This document shows positions 53,391 through 62,197 of a stretch of DNA of 64,000 nt, piece after piece. Position numbers and translations under genes: made by a program. Position 1 is the first letter of the stretch, and each line of letters starts with the position of its first letter. The notes beneath the pieces were generated by a model. That model was not told the origin of the DNA, ran no database searches, and was given only the letters and a program-made list of their open reading frames with translations. Origin of the DNA: CAVRUD01 sp963724285 (GTDB taxonomy: Bacteria; Chloroflexota; Chloroflexia; Thermomicrobiales; UBA6265); contig CAVRUD010000011.1 in NCBI GenBank assembly GCA_963724285.1, forward strand, positions 186,001-250,000. Direction: 5' to 3'.

Positions 53391-53438
53391 TTGACACGGG
53401 ACGGTTTGACCGATAGGGTGTGGTCTACTGGTCAACCA
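53391..53438 (+). promoter_or_regulatory. promoter with FCD-type operator for the catabolic operon
   Basis: TTGACA (53391-53396), 17-nt spacer, TAGGGT (53414-53419), then TGGTCAACCA (53429-53438), a TGGT/ACCA inverted repeat of the kind bound by FadR/FCD regulators, at the expected start of transcription. A partial second TGGT lies at 53421. A FadR-type gene is encoded in this operon (57882). No other gene is seen in the 364-bp divergent gap 53243-53606. Confidence 0.5.
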
Positions 53439-53606
53439 ATATACCAACTCGCGGGGAGGCGCCACGGGCGCTGGGGTGGGGAGAGCCGCCGGCAACGGCG
53501 GTCCAGGCGAATCACCGGCCGCCGCGGATACTCGCGGCGGCCGGTGTGGAGCCGCCATGGGGCGATGGCCGAACGAGGCACGGCGCGAGCGTCGCGGGGA
53601 GGACTG

Positions 53607-54101
53607 ATGGCGGAGTCGTCGCTGAAGTTGAATGGGCAAGTCGAGCAGGATGGGGGCGGCGACCTCGTCGATCACGTCGGGATCGTCGTCCGCGACATCG
53701 ATGCCAGTCTCGCCTTTTACCAAGGACTCCTCGGGTTTGTGCCGTTCGGCGACGAATCCCTGCCGGAGGTCGGTGTGCGGGTGGTCTACCTCGACTCTGA
53801 TCAGTCCGGGAGCACCACGCTCCAACTCGTACAACCCACCAAATCAGGTCCGCTCCAGGATTTCCTCGACACGGAAGGCGACGGTCTGCACCACATCTGC
53901 TTGGCGGTGGACGACATTCCGGACGCGTTGGACCGGCTTGCGCCGGGGGCGACCGTCCGGATCGTGATCGGTGGCCGCGGCCGGCGCGCCTGCTTTCTGC
54001 CGGAGCTTCGGGAAGGAGTGCGCATCGAACTGACCGAGATCGAACCGTGGGCGGCGCGGCAGGCGGCACGGCCGGGGCGCGAAGAGGAGGAAGGGAGATG
54101 A
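53607..54101 (+). CDS. VOC family protein (methylmalonyl-CoA epimerase-like)
   Basis: A 164-residue VOC protein. VDHVGIVVRDIDASLAFYQG gives the first metal His, GDGLHHICLAVDD the second, and GVRIELTE the Glu, as in methylmalonyl-CoA epimerase and 4-hydroxyphenylpyruvate-type relatives. As first gene of a sugar-acid operon its role is more likely epimerisation or isomerisation of a sugar-derived keto acid. ATG 53607 follows GGGGAGGA; its stop overlaps the next gene's ATG. Confidence 0.8.
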   Translation: MAESSLKLNGQVEQDGGGDLVDHVGIVVRDIDASLAFYQGLLGFVPFGDESLPEVGVRVVYLDSDQSGSTTLQLVQPTKSGPLQDFLDTEGDGLHHICLAVDDIPDALDRLAPGATVRIVIGGRGRRACFLPELREGVRIELTEIEPWAARQAARPGREEEEGR

Positions 54102-54877
54102 CCAACGGTGCGGTCGGCGCCGGGCGGTTGGCGGGAAAGGTCGCGGTCGTAACCGGGGCGGGCAGCGGCATCGGGGAGGGGACGGCGCGCGCATTTGTCC
54201 GGGAAGGAGCGTCGGTCGGGTTGCTCGACCGGAATGAGACGGCAATCACCATGTTGGCGACCGAACTTGGCGACGCGGCCTACGCGCTCCCGTGCGACGT
54301 CACCGATGAAGCGAGCGTCGAGGCCGCCTTCGCAACGGTCCGCGAGCGCCACGGCCGGCTCGATGTGCTGGCCACCTACGCGGCGGTGCAGTTGATCGGA
54401 GAGGATGCGCCGGTCGATGCGCTGCCGCTCGATGTCTGGCAGCGGACGATTAGCGTCAACCTGACCGGGGTCTATCTCTGCTGCAAGCACGGTGTGCGCC
54501 TGATGAAGGTCAGCGGTGACGGTGGCAGCGTCATCAATTGCGGCTCGCCCACTGGCCTGACGATGTGCGGGGCGGGCTGGCACGCCTATGCCTCGTCGAA
54601 GGCCGGGGTGATGTCGATGACCCGGGTGATGGCGGCCGACTATGCCAAGGACAAGATCCGGGTCAATGGCATCGTCCCGGGGACGATCGAGACCACCCTG
54701 ACCCGAAAGCTGACCGAAGACCCGGTGACCCGGGCGCAACTGACCGCGCTCCATCCGATCGGCCGGATCGGCACGCCGGAGGACATGGCCGGGATCGCCG
54801 TCTTTCTGGCCTCGGACGAATCGACATTCGCCACGGGAGCGCATTTCCACGTCGACGGGGGCATTTCGGTGCGATAA
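54098..54877 (+). CDS. SDR family oxidoreductase
   Basis: A 259-residue classical short-chain dehydrogenase. TGAGSGIGEGTARAFVREG binds the nucleotide, LLDRNE marks NAD preference, the catalytic Tyr and Lys are in HAYASSKAGV, and the C-terminus is FHVDGGISVR. Typical of sugar 1-dehydrogenases and 3-oxoacyl reductases. In this operon it is a good candidate for sugar oxidation to a lactone. It starts at ATG 54098 overlapping the VOC stop. Confidence 0.87.
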   Translation: MTNGAVGAGRLAGKVAVVTGAGSGIGEGTARAFVREGASVGLLDRNETAITMLATELGDAAYALPCDVTDEASVEAAFATVRERHGRLDVLATYAAVQLIGEDAPVDALPLDVWQRTISVNLTGVYLCCKHGVRLMKVSGDGGSVINCGSPTGLTMCGAGWHAYASSKAGVMSMTRVMAADYAKDKIRVNGIVPGTIETTLTRKLTEDPVTRAQLTALHPIGRIGTPEDMAGIAVFLASDESTFATGAHFHVDGGISVR

Positions 54878-54947
54878 GGCGCTGTACGGGCAACGCTTTC
54901 AACGAGCAGGTGGGTGCCATGGGGCGGCAGGGAGGGACGCGACGGGT

Positions 54948-55989
54948 ATGGTAGAGCCGTTTCGAATCGCGTACGGGCGAGATTTCCTGAAGGCGGATGG
55001 CAGCGTCGGCTTCGGCGATATCGGCCAGGCGGCATTGGATTCCGCTCCGAACATCATCTGGGGCTACCTGGACGAGCGGACGGCCGAGATCACGCCGGAG
55101 CAACTTGAGGGGCTCGATGGCCTTGTGCTGCTGGGCGGTCGCGTGACGCGGAAGTCGCTGGAGGGAGCGGACCGGCTGGCGATCGTCGCCCGCTTTGGCG
55201 TTGGCTACGACAACGTCGATATTGCCGCCTGCACCGAGGCAGGGGTGGTGGTCACGATTACGCCGGACGGGGTCCGGAGTCCGATGGCTTCGACCATCCT
55301 GACCTTTGTCCTGGCCCTGTCCCATCGCCTCCTCGGAGAAAGGATCGGATTACCCGCGCAGGGGAAGGATTTGCTCGCAAGCTCGACTACATGGGCGTCG
55401 GGCTGACTGGCCGTACCGTCGGCGTCATTGGCGCTGGCAACATCGGTAAGGAGTTCTTCCGGCTTGCCCAGCCGCTGGAGATGAGGCACCTGGCCCACGA
55501 TCCGTACATAAGTCCAGAGGATGTCGCCCACTCGGCGTGGAGATGGTTGACCTGGAGACCCTGCTACGGACCAGCGACTTCGTGGTCGTCAACTGCCCAT
55601 TGACGCCGGAGACCCGGCATCTGATCAACGCGGAGCGGCTGGGCATGATGAAGCCGACCGCCTACCTGGTTTCGACCGCCCGCGGCCCGATCGTGGATCA
55701 GGTCGCGCTGACGGACGCACTGAAAGCTGGGCGGCATTGCTGGGGCGGCGCTCGACGTCTTCGAGGAGGAGCCGGTCGACCCGGACGATCCGATTCTGAC
55801 GCTGGAGAACGTGATCGTCGCGCCGCACGCGCTGTGCTGGACCGACGAGATGGCCCGCGGCAACGGCAACTCGATCATCGAGGCGCTGCTGGATGTGGCG
55901 TCCGGGACGGAATCCGCGCTATCCGGTCGATCGGGCACGTGCTAGAGAGCCCGAAGTTCGTGGAGAAGTTGCGGAGGCGGCGGGAGTAG
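54948..55989 (+). pseudogene. D-2-hydroxyacid (phosphoglycerate-type) dehydrogenase, multiple frameshifts
   Basis: Pieces of one D-2-hydroxyacid dehydrogenase appear in changing frames. The N-terminal part reaches ARFGVGYDNVDIAACTEAGV and ITPDGVRSPMASTILTFVLA. Then comes the Rossmann segment MGVGLTGRTVGVIGAGNIGK (from about 55390), VVNCPLTPETRHLINAERLG and STARGPIVDQVAL with the catalytic Arg, then DVFEEEP (Glu) and VAPHALCW (His) in yet another frame, and VLESPKFVEKLRRRRE at the end. At least four indels are needed. All catalytic residues survive, so sequence error cannot be excluded. It might oxidise or reduce a pathway hydroxyacid such as lactate or glycolate. Confidence 0.75.
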
Positions 55990-55995
55990 ACCTCA

Positions 55996-56112
55996 CCCCC
56001 TACCCCCTCTCCACCGCGGTGGAGAGGGGCGTCTGGTAGAGCCGTCTCCAAATCGGAGTCGGTTCTCCCCCTTCCCCCTGCCGCAGCGGGGAGGGGGCGG
56101 GGGTTAGGGGGC
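55996..56112. repeat. family B and related palindromes
   Basis: CTCACCCCCTACCCCCTCTC next to GGTGGAGAGGGGC, then a family-B core (CCCCCTTCCCCC / GCGGGGAGGGGGCGGGGGTT). It separates the dehydrogenase and aldolase genes within an otherwise co-directional operon. Confidence 0.55.
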
Positions 56113-56147
56113 GGTTCCTCACGACTCACGACTGAAAGGACGGTGAC

Positions 56148-56918
56148 ATGCGCGAGAACGGGGTGAAGCAGAAGATCGCGGACGGTGGGGTGTCGTTGGG
56201 GACGATGGTGTTCGAGTTCCCGACGACGGGGATCGGGCGGATCGTGGCGGAGGCGGGGGCCGAGTTCGTCGTCTACGACATGGAGCACACCGGCTGGACG
56301 ATCGAGACCATCCGGGGGTTGATCGCGACGACGCGGGCGGCCGACACGATCCCGATGGTGCGGGTGCCGGCCACCCAGTACCACTTGCTCTCCGGACCGC
56401 TCGATGTCGGTGCGATGGGATTGATGGTGCCGATGGTCGAGACGGGTGAGCAGGCGGCGCTGATCGCACGGTCGGCCAAGTACCCGCCGGACGGCGTGCG
56501 CGGCTGCGCCTTCGGCATCGCCCACGACGACTACACCGGCGGCGACGTGATGGCCAAGATGGTCAGCGCCAACGCCGAGGGGCTGCTGATTGCCCAGATC
56601 GAGACGGTCAAGGGACTGGAAAACGTCGAGGAGATCGCGGCGACACCGGGGATCGACGTGCTCTGGATTGGCCACTTCGATTTGACCGCCTCGATGGGGA
56701 CTCCCGCTCAGTTCGAACACCCCGACTATCTGGCGGCGGTACAGCGGGTGCTGGATGCTTGCCAGAAGCATGGCAAGACGCCGGGGATCATGGCCGGGGA
56801 TGTTGAGACCGGAAAGAGATTACTGGCCCAGGGATTCAGGATCATGGCGTACTCAGGTGACCTGTGGATCCTGGGGCAGGCCCTCCGCCAGGGGCTGGCG
56901 GAACTGCGCGGGGCATAG
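56148..56918 (+). CDS. HpcH/HpaI family aldolase
   Basis: A 256-residue class II metal-dependent aldolase (2-keto-3-deoxy acid group, such as YfaU/RhmA, GarL, HpcH). GTMVFEFPTTGIGRIVAEAG, the Glu in VVYDMEHTGWTIE, the Arg in MVRVPA, the metal site IAQIETVKGLENV and DVLWIGHFDLTASMG are all present. It should cleave a 2-keto-3-deoxy sugar acid to pyruvate and an aldehyde. With a rhamnose-type importer next door, 2-keto-3-deoxy-L-rhamnonate (giving lactaldehyde) is a reasonable candidate substrate. Confidence 0.87.
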   Translation: MRENGVKQKIADGGVSLGTMVFEFPTTGIGRIVAEAGAEFVVYDMEHTGWTIETIRGLIATTRAADTIPMVRVPATQYHLLSGPLDVGAMGLMVPMVETGEQAALIARSAKYPPDGVRGCAFGIAHDDYTGGDVMAKMVSANAEGLLIAQIETVKGLENVEEIAATPGIDVLWIGHFDLTASMGTPAQFEHPDYLAAVQRVLDACQKHGKTPGIMAGDVETGKRLLAQGFRIMAYSGDLWILGQALRQGLAELRGA

Positions 56919-56951
56919 GGAACACGTCGGAGTGGGGATGAGGGGCAATCG

Positions 56952-57827
56952 ATGAAGGTGGTCATTGCCGGAGCTGGATTGATGGGGGCGCAGATCGGGT
57001 GCGAGTACGCGCTCGGTGGACATACGGTGGTCTGCGTCGGCCGGAGGCCAGAGGCGGTGCGGGCGCGGCTGGACGCTGCGCTTGCCCTGGTGCGGCAGTA
57101 CGACCTGGCGTCCGATAGCGCCATCGACGGTGCGACTCCCCGATTGCGTGTGGGCAGGAGCCTCGAAGACGGCGGGGACGGCGTTGAACTCGTCGTCGAG
57201 TCGATCGTCGAAGATATCGAAGCGAAATCGGAATTCCTGGCGCGGTGTGCCGCGATGTTCCCGAACGCGATCCTGGCCAGCAACACCTCGTCGCTGCCGA
57301 TCACAATCCTGGGGGAGGCGGCCGGTGCACCGGAGCGCACAATCGGGACGCACTACTGGAATCCTCCGCTTCTGATGCCCCTGGTCGAGGTGATCAAGGG
57401 CAAGGGGACGTCGGACGAGACGACCGAGCGGGTGCTGGAACTGCTCCGACCGTTGGGCAAGCGGCCCGTGCTGGTCGAGCGCGACGTGCCGGGCTTCGTC
57501 TGGAACCGGTTGCAACTGGCGCTGCTGCGCGAGGCGGTCTGGATCGTCGAGCACGGCGTGGCCACGCCGGAGACGGTCGACACGATCGTGCGGGACGGCC
57601 TGGCCCGCCGGTGGACGCGGACCGGCCCGTTCGAGACGGCCGCGCTGGGCGGGGCGGAGACGTTCGAGCGGATCGCCCGCTTCCTCTTCCCCGAGCTTTC
57701 AACCGCCAGCGAGATCGACAACCTGCGGCGCTGGTTGCTCGACGATCAGGAGCGGCTGGCGGGCATCCGCGAGGCCCGGGATGCCGGACTTGTCTCGGAA
57801 CTGCGGCGCGAAAGAGCACAGGATTGA
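56952..57827 (+). CDS. 3-hydroxyacyl-CoA dehydrogenase family oxidoreductase
   Basis: A 291-residue NAD enzyme: Rossmann GAGLMGAQIGCEYALGGH, SNTSSLPITILGEA, the catalytic His motif GTHYWNPPLLMPLVEVIKG and the C-terminal helical domain (FVWNRLQLALLREAVWIVEH). The family contains 3-hydroxybutyryl-CoA dehydrogenase and L-gulonate 3-dehydrogenase. In this sugar-acid context the latter type of reaction is more likely, but specificity is not provable. Short gap (33 bp) after the aldolase gene. Confidence 0.82.
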   Translation: MKVVIAGAGLMGAQIGCEYALGGHTVVCVGRRPEAVRARLDAALALVRQYDLASDSAIDGATPRLRVGRSLEDGGDGVELVVESIVEDIEAKSEFLARCAAMFPNAILASNTSSLPITILGEAAGAPERTIGTHYWNPPLLMPLVEVIKGKGTSDETTERVLELLRPLGKRPVLVERDVPGFVWNRLQLALLREAVWIVEHGVATPETVDTIVRDGLARRWTRTGPFETAALGGAETFERIARFLFPELSTASEIDNLRRWLLDDQERLAGIREARDAGLVSELRRERAQD

Positions 57828-57881
57828 GACCGGTAGCGGCGGCTCTAGCGGCATTGATGGCGGCACTGGCGAGGAACGGAC

Positions 57882-58984
57882 GTGGTCAACCGGTTAGCGC
57901 AGGTCGATCCAATCAAGCGGGAGCCGCTGGCGACGGAGATCGCTCGCCGGTTGGTGGAGTTTCTGCTCGCCGGCGGGGTCGAGCCGGGGGATAGGATGCC
58001 CTCGGAGCGGGCCCTGGCCGAGGCCTTCGGGGTCGGCCGGTCGGCAATGCGGGAGGCCCTGAAGGCGCTCACCTTGATCGGGCTTCTCGAGGTGCGTCAT
58101 GGCGACGGCACGTTCTCAGGAAGGCGGACGCGGCCCTGTTCCCTCAGGTGATCGAGTGGGGACTCCTCCTGGGCGAGCGGCGGACGATGGATCTGGTCGA
58201 AGCCCGGCAGAAGATCGAGACGAGCATCGCTGGCCTGGCGGCGGAGCGGAGAACTCGCTGAAGACGTCGAAGAACTGCGCCGTTTGCTGGTCCGGATGAA
58301 GGCGATGGATCGCGACCATGCCGGGTTTGTCGACGCCGACGTGGCGTTCCATCTGAAACTGGCCGACGCGGCTGGGAATACGGCCCTGCGCGAGATTCTT
58401 TCCAGTGTCCAGGCTTTGCTGAAGGCCTGGATCTCCCGGGTGATTGCGGCGAACGAGAGCACCGTCGTCTCCTATCGGGACCACGTGCCAATTTCCGAAG
58501 CTGTCGAGCGAGGGGACCCGGCGGCAGCGGCTGCGGCGGCGAACGGCGGACGATGGATCTGGTCGAGGCCCGGCAGAAGATCGAGACGATCATCGCCGGG
58601 TTAGCGGCCGAACGGCGGACACCCGAAGACATCGAGGTCCTGCGGCGCCTATTGGCCCGGATGAAAGCGATGGATCGCGATCATGCCGGTTTCGTCGACG
58701 CCGACGTGGCGTTCCACCTGAAGCTGGCCGAGGCAGCCGGAAACACAGCGCTACGCGAGATCCTGTCGAGTGTTCAGGCGTTACTCAGGGCCTGGATCTC
58801 CAGGGTGATCGCGGCGAACGAGAGCACTGCCGTCTCGTACCTGGACCACGTGCCGATCTTTGAAGCCGTCGAGCGGGGAGACGCGGCGGGTGCAGCGGCG
58901 GCAATGGAAGCACACATGTCATCGGCGGCCGAACGGTTGCGCGCAACCCTGGATGCGAGCCGGGCAAACCGGAACGAGGGGTAG
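57882..58984 (+). pseudogene. FadR-type GntR regulator with tandemly duplicated FCD domain and frameshifts
   Basis: GTG 57882 opens a GntR winged-helix domain (ATEIARRLVEFLLAGGVEPG, then MPSERALAEAFGVGRSAMRE). After about 58125 the frame changes into an FCD domain that occurs twice in tandem: copy 1 about 58173-58538, copy 2 about 58539-58904. Each has MDLVEARQKIET, MKAMDRDHAGFVDADVAFHL, NTALREILSSVQALL and HVP. Copy 1 is broken by an indel after AAERRTR; copy 2 is intact and reaches the stop at 58984. The regulator probably controls this operon through the TGGT/ACCA site upstream. Whether a functional protein is made is unclear. Confidence 0.75.
58173..58904 (+). repeat. tandem duplication of the FCD domain, two units of about 366 bp
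   Basis: The two units (58173-58538 and 58539-58904) align end to end. In a stretch of about 219 aligned bases I counted 35 differences, only five of which change an amino acid. Such a pattern needs a period of selection on both copies as separate proteins before they came to lie in tandem. Confidence 0.7.
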
Positions 58985-58987
58985 AAC

Positions 58988-59924
58988 GTGAAGATCGCTG
59001 TTGTAGGAGTGGGTGCGTTGGGCGGCGTCTGGGCGTCGAAGCTCGCAAGCGCCGGTCATGAGGTCTGGGGTATCGACGCATCGCCGGAGACGGTGGCGGC
59101 AATCCAGCAAGACGGGGTGATCATCGAGGATCGCGTCAGCGGGACGACGACAGCGACGCCGATCGAGATCACCAGTGACCCGGCAACGGTCGGGACCGGT
59201 CGATGCGATCTTCGTCTTCGTCAAGCATCACCAGACGCGGGCGGCGGCGGAGGCGGCGCGACCGATGGTCGACGCCGTGACATCGATCTGCTCCTTACAG
59301 AACGGTTGGGGCAATTCGGACATTCTGGCATCGATCTACCCGGGCGAGCAGATCGTGATGGGGATTACCTATCAGAGCGCGACGGTGCTGGAGCCGGGCC
59401 GCGTGGCTCATACCGCAAGCCGGCCCTCGTTCGTGGGGCCGTACTTGCCTGGGGGAGATCCGGAGCGCTCCATGGCAATCGCATCCGCGATGGCGAGCGC
59501 CGGGATGGATGCCAGTGTGCCGGACGACATCACCACCGAGGTCTGGAAGAAGCTGATCCTCAATTGCGCCTCCTTGCCGACCGCGGCGCTGACCCGGTTG
59601 CGGTCCGCCAATCTCGGCGCTCCTGGTCCGCTCGTCGACGACGTGCTCGACGCGATCGTGCGGGAGGCGGTCGCGGTCGCTCAGGCCCGTGGCCTCCCGA
59701 TCGAGCTGGAGGAGCGGATCGAATACGTCCACCGGCTGTTGCGCGGCGGGGGCGCGGGCAAGGCGTCGATGCTCCAGGATGTCGAAGCTCACCGAAAGAC
59801 CGAGATCGAAGCCGTCAACGCCGCGGTCGTGCGCGAGGCAGACCGGTTGGGCGTGCCCGTCCCCGTCAATCGGGCAATGGCGGCACTTGTTGGGGGATTG
59901 GAGCGGTCGTGGACGCAGGAGTGA
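58988..59924 (+). CDS. ketopantoate-reductase-like oxidoreductase (one frameshift)
   Basis: About 311 codons of an ApbA/PanE-family NADP oxidoreductase. The N-terminus is MKIAVVGVGALGGVWASKLA with HEVWGIDASPET; near 59195 the frame must shift by one base to continue as GPVDAIFVFVKHHQTRAAAE, SLQNGWGN, the catalytic Lys region TTEVWKKLILNCASLPTAAL, and a late DVEAHRKTEIEAVNAAVVRE. Members reduce 2-oxo acids; in a sugar-acid operon a role other than pantothenate synthesis is likely. GTG-free ATG start 4 bp after the previous stop. The single indel may be a sequence error. Confidence 0.82.
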
Positions 59925-59949
59925 CGGGGATGTTGCCCCCATACCCCCC

Positions 59950-60155
59950 AGACCCGGAGAGCCCCCTACCGTCCCCCCGGCCCCCTTTCCCCCGCCGCGG
60001 CAGGGGGAAGGGGGAGACGAGCGGCCCTCACCCCGGCCCTAAAGGGCCACCCCTCTCCCAATCCTGGGAGAGGGGACGGAGAGACTCGCGCGCTCCCCGG
60101 GAGAAGGGCTGGTGGCCCCTCTCCCGCGGTGGTAGGGAGAGGGGGTAGGGGGTGA
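59950..60155. repeat. block of G/C-rich palindromes (families B and C)
   Basis: A family-B unit (CCCCCGGCCCCCTTTCCCCC / GCAGGGGGAAGGGGG) followed by CCTCACCCCGGCCC, GGGCCACCCCTCTCCCAATC, GGGAGAGGGG, then the inverted GGTGGCCCCTCTCCC and GGGAGAGGGGGTAGGGGGTG. The block forms a large imperfect inverted repeat filling 59925-60163; no gene is seen. Confidence 0.6.
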
Positions 60156-60163
60156 GGTCGTTA

Positions 60164-62152
60164 ATGACTGACAGCGCATTGCCGGTGCGGGTGGTTCGGT
60201 ATGGGGTGGATGAGGCATTGCCGGAGCGGCGGACGCTTCGAGCTGGGCCGATCACGGCGGTGCTCGAGGGGGGCGACCTCCGGTATGTCAAAGTCGGCGG
60301 GCAGGAGGTCATCCGGCGGCTGTACGTCGGAGTGCGGAATCAGAACTGGGACACGATTCCGGCGAGGTACTCCAATTTCCACGTAACTGAGGATGACGGA
60401 GGATTTCGGGTTTCGTTCACCGCGGAGCACGACAACGGCGATGTCGCCTTCACCTGGGACGGAGTCATCTCCGGGACGGCCGATGGCACGATCGCATACT
60501 CGCTGGACGGGCGGGCGGGCCGGACATTCCTCAAGAACCGGATTGGGTTCTGCATCCTGCACCCGACGGAACTTGCGGGCCGGGCGGTTGAAGTCGAGAC
60601 GCCCGACGGCACGATCCGGAGCAAGTTCCCGGAGTTGATCTCCCCCGACCAGCCATTTGTCGACATGGTTGCCATCAGCCACGACGCCGGCGGTGAAGGC
60701 GATGCGCGGGTCACGATCCGATTTGAAGGAGATCTGTTCGAAACAGAAGACCAGCGCAACTGGACCGATGCTTCCTATAAGACCTATTCGACACCGCTGC
60801 GGTTGCCGTACCCGGTGAAAATCGAGAAAGATGCCAGGGTCCAGCAACGGGTCACCCTGACGGTTGACGCCGGGGCGGCGCTATCACCGGTCGGGACCGC
60901 GAGCGGTGAGCCGGATATCACTGTCGGCGCGGAGCCGATCGGGGTGCTGCCGCCAATCGGGTTCGGGGTTGCCGGGCACAGAGGACCGCTTGAGTCGACC
61001 GCAGTCGACGCCCTGCGCAAGCTTGCGCCGGCTCATCTTTGGGTGGCGTTTGACCTTCGTGACGAGGAGTGGATCGATCGCTTGACTCGGGCGACCCGGG
61101 AGGCCCGGGCGCTGGAGACTGGGCTGGAGATCTCGGTGGTGGCCGATGCGGACGGCGGCGACGGGTTGGCACGGTTGGCGGCGGCGCTGGGCGAGATACG
61201 GGTACCCGTGGCGCGGGTGCTTGTCTTTCCGCCGGTGGACGAGCCGATCACCTTTCCCCGGCATGACCTGGCGACCACACCAGAGGTTCTGAAACGGGCG
61301 AAGGCCGCATTTGCCGCAGCGGGGCTGGACGTGCCGCTCGGGGGAGGGGCGCGGACCTACTTCACCGAGTTCAACCGTGCCTCGGCGACGATACCGGTCG
61401 GCGAGATGGCCGTCGCGGGGTACACGATCAACCCCCAGGTGCACGCCTTCGACAATGCCTCGCTGGTCGAAACTCTGGGGACGCAGGCGGAGACCGTACG
61501 CTCTGCGAAGGCGATTGCCGGGGAAACGCCCCTGGCGATCGGCCCGGTGACCCTTCAGCCACCGTTCAACCCGAACGCGACCGGCCCGGCGCCCGAGGTT
61601 GGGGAGGACGAGCTGCCGCCGTCGGTCGATCCGCGGCAGCTCTCGCTTTTCGGGGCCGGATGGACGCTCGGCAGCCTGCGGCACCTGGCCGGGGCAGGGC
61701 CAGCATCGCTGACGTACTTCGAAACGACTGGTTGGCGCGGGCTGATTGAGCGCCGGGACAAGCTCACCCGCCGGGATCTTTTCCCGTCACAGCCCGGGCA
61801 ACTCTTCCCGCTCTACCACGTCTTTGCCGCCGTGGCGGAGTTCGCGGGCGGCGAGGTCCTGCCGGTCTCCGTCGCGGAACAGTTCGGGTACGAGGCGCTC
61901 GCGCTTCGAGCGGGCGATCGCACCCGGTTGCTCGTCGCAAATTTCCACGATGACGAGCGGGAGGTGCGGATCGCGATTCCATGGGCGCGGAGCGCGACCG
62001 CCAGATACCTGGACGAACGTACCTACGACGAGGCGGCCCATGACGCAGAACATTTCCGTGGAGTTGGAGGCAACGGCATCGCGGCCAGCGATGGTGTGTT
62101 GAGCGTCCGGCTGCGGCCGTTCGCGGTCGCCTGCCTGGATATTGAGCGCTAG
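60164..62152 (+). CDS. conserved protein, ApnL-like (D-apionate lactonase family, tentative)
   Basis: A 662-residue protein. The N-terminal half is beta-rich: LPERRTLRAGPITAVLEGGD, YVGVRNQNWDTIPARYSN and FLKNRIGFCILHPTELAGRA. From memory these resemble the ApnL family (D-apionate lactonase). The second half looks like a TIM barrel (APAHLWVAFDLRDEEW, YTINPQVHAFDNASLVETLG, PVTLQPPFNPNATGP) with a final beta domain. Lactone opening between an SDR and an IlvD-type dehydratase would fit the operon. ATG 60164 preferred over 60152. Assignment is by pattern recall and needs a profile search. Confidence 0.55.
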   Translation: MTDSALPVRVVRYGVDEALPERRTLRAGPITAVLEGGDLRYVKVGGQEVIRRLYVGVRNQNWDTIPARYSNFHVTEDDGGFRVSFTAEHDNGDVAFTWDGVISGTADGTIAYSLDGRAGRTFLKNRIGFCILHPTELAGRAVEVETPDGTIRSKFPELISPDQPFVDMVAISHDAGGEGDARVTIRFEGDLFETEDQRNWTDASYKTYSTPLRLPYPVKIEKDARVQQRVTLTVDAGAALSPVGTASGEPDITVGAEPIGVLPPIGFGVAGHRGPLESTAVDALRKLAPAHLWVAFDLRDEEWIDRLTRATREARALETGLEISVVADADGGDGLARLAAALGEIRVPVARVLVFPPVDEPITFPRHDLATTPEVLKRAKAAFAAAGLDVPLGGGARTYFTEFNRASATIPVGEMAVAGYTINPQVHAFDNASLVETLGTQAETVRSAKAIAGETPLAIGPVTLQPPFNPNATGPAPEVGEDELPPSVDPRQLSLFGAGWTLGSLRHLAGAGPASLTYFETTGWRGLIERRDKLTRRDLFPSQPGQLFPLYHVFAAVAEFAGGEVLPVSVAEQFGYEALALRAGDRTRLLVANFHDDEREVRIAIPWARSATARYLDERTYDEAAHDAEHFRGVGGNGIAASDGVLSVRLRPFAVACLDIER

Positions 62153-62197
62153 GTTAGATGCTCGGGCGGCATTGGACTGCGTGGAGGACGGGGACGC

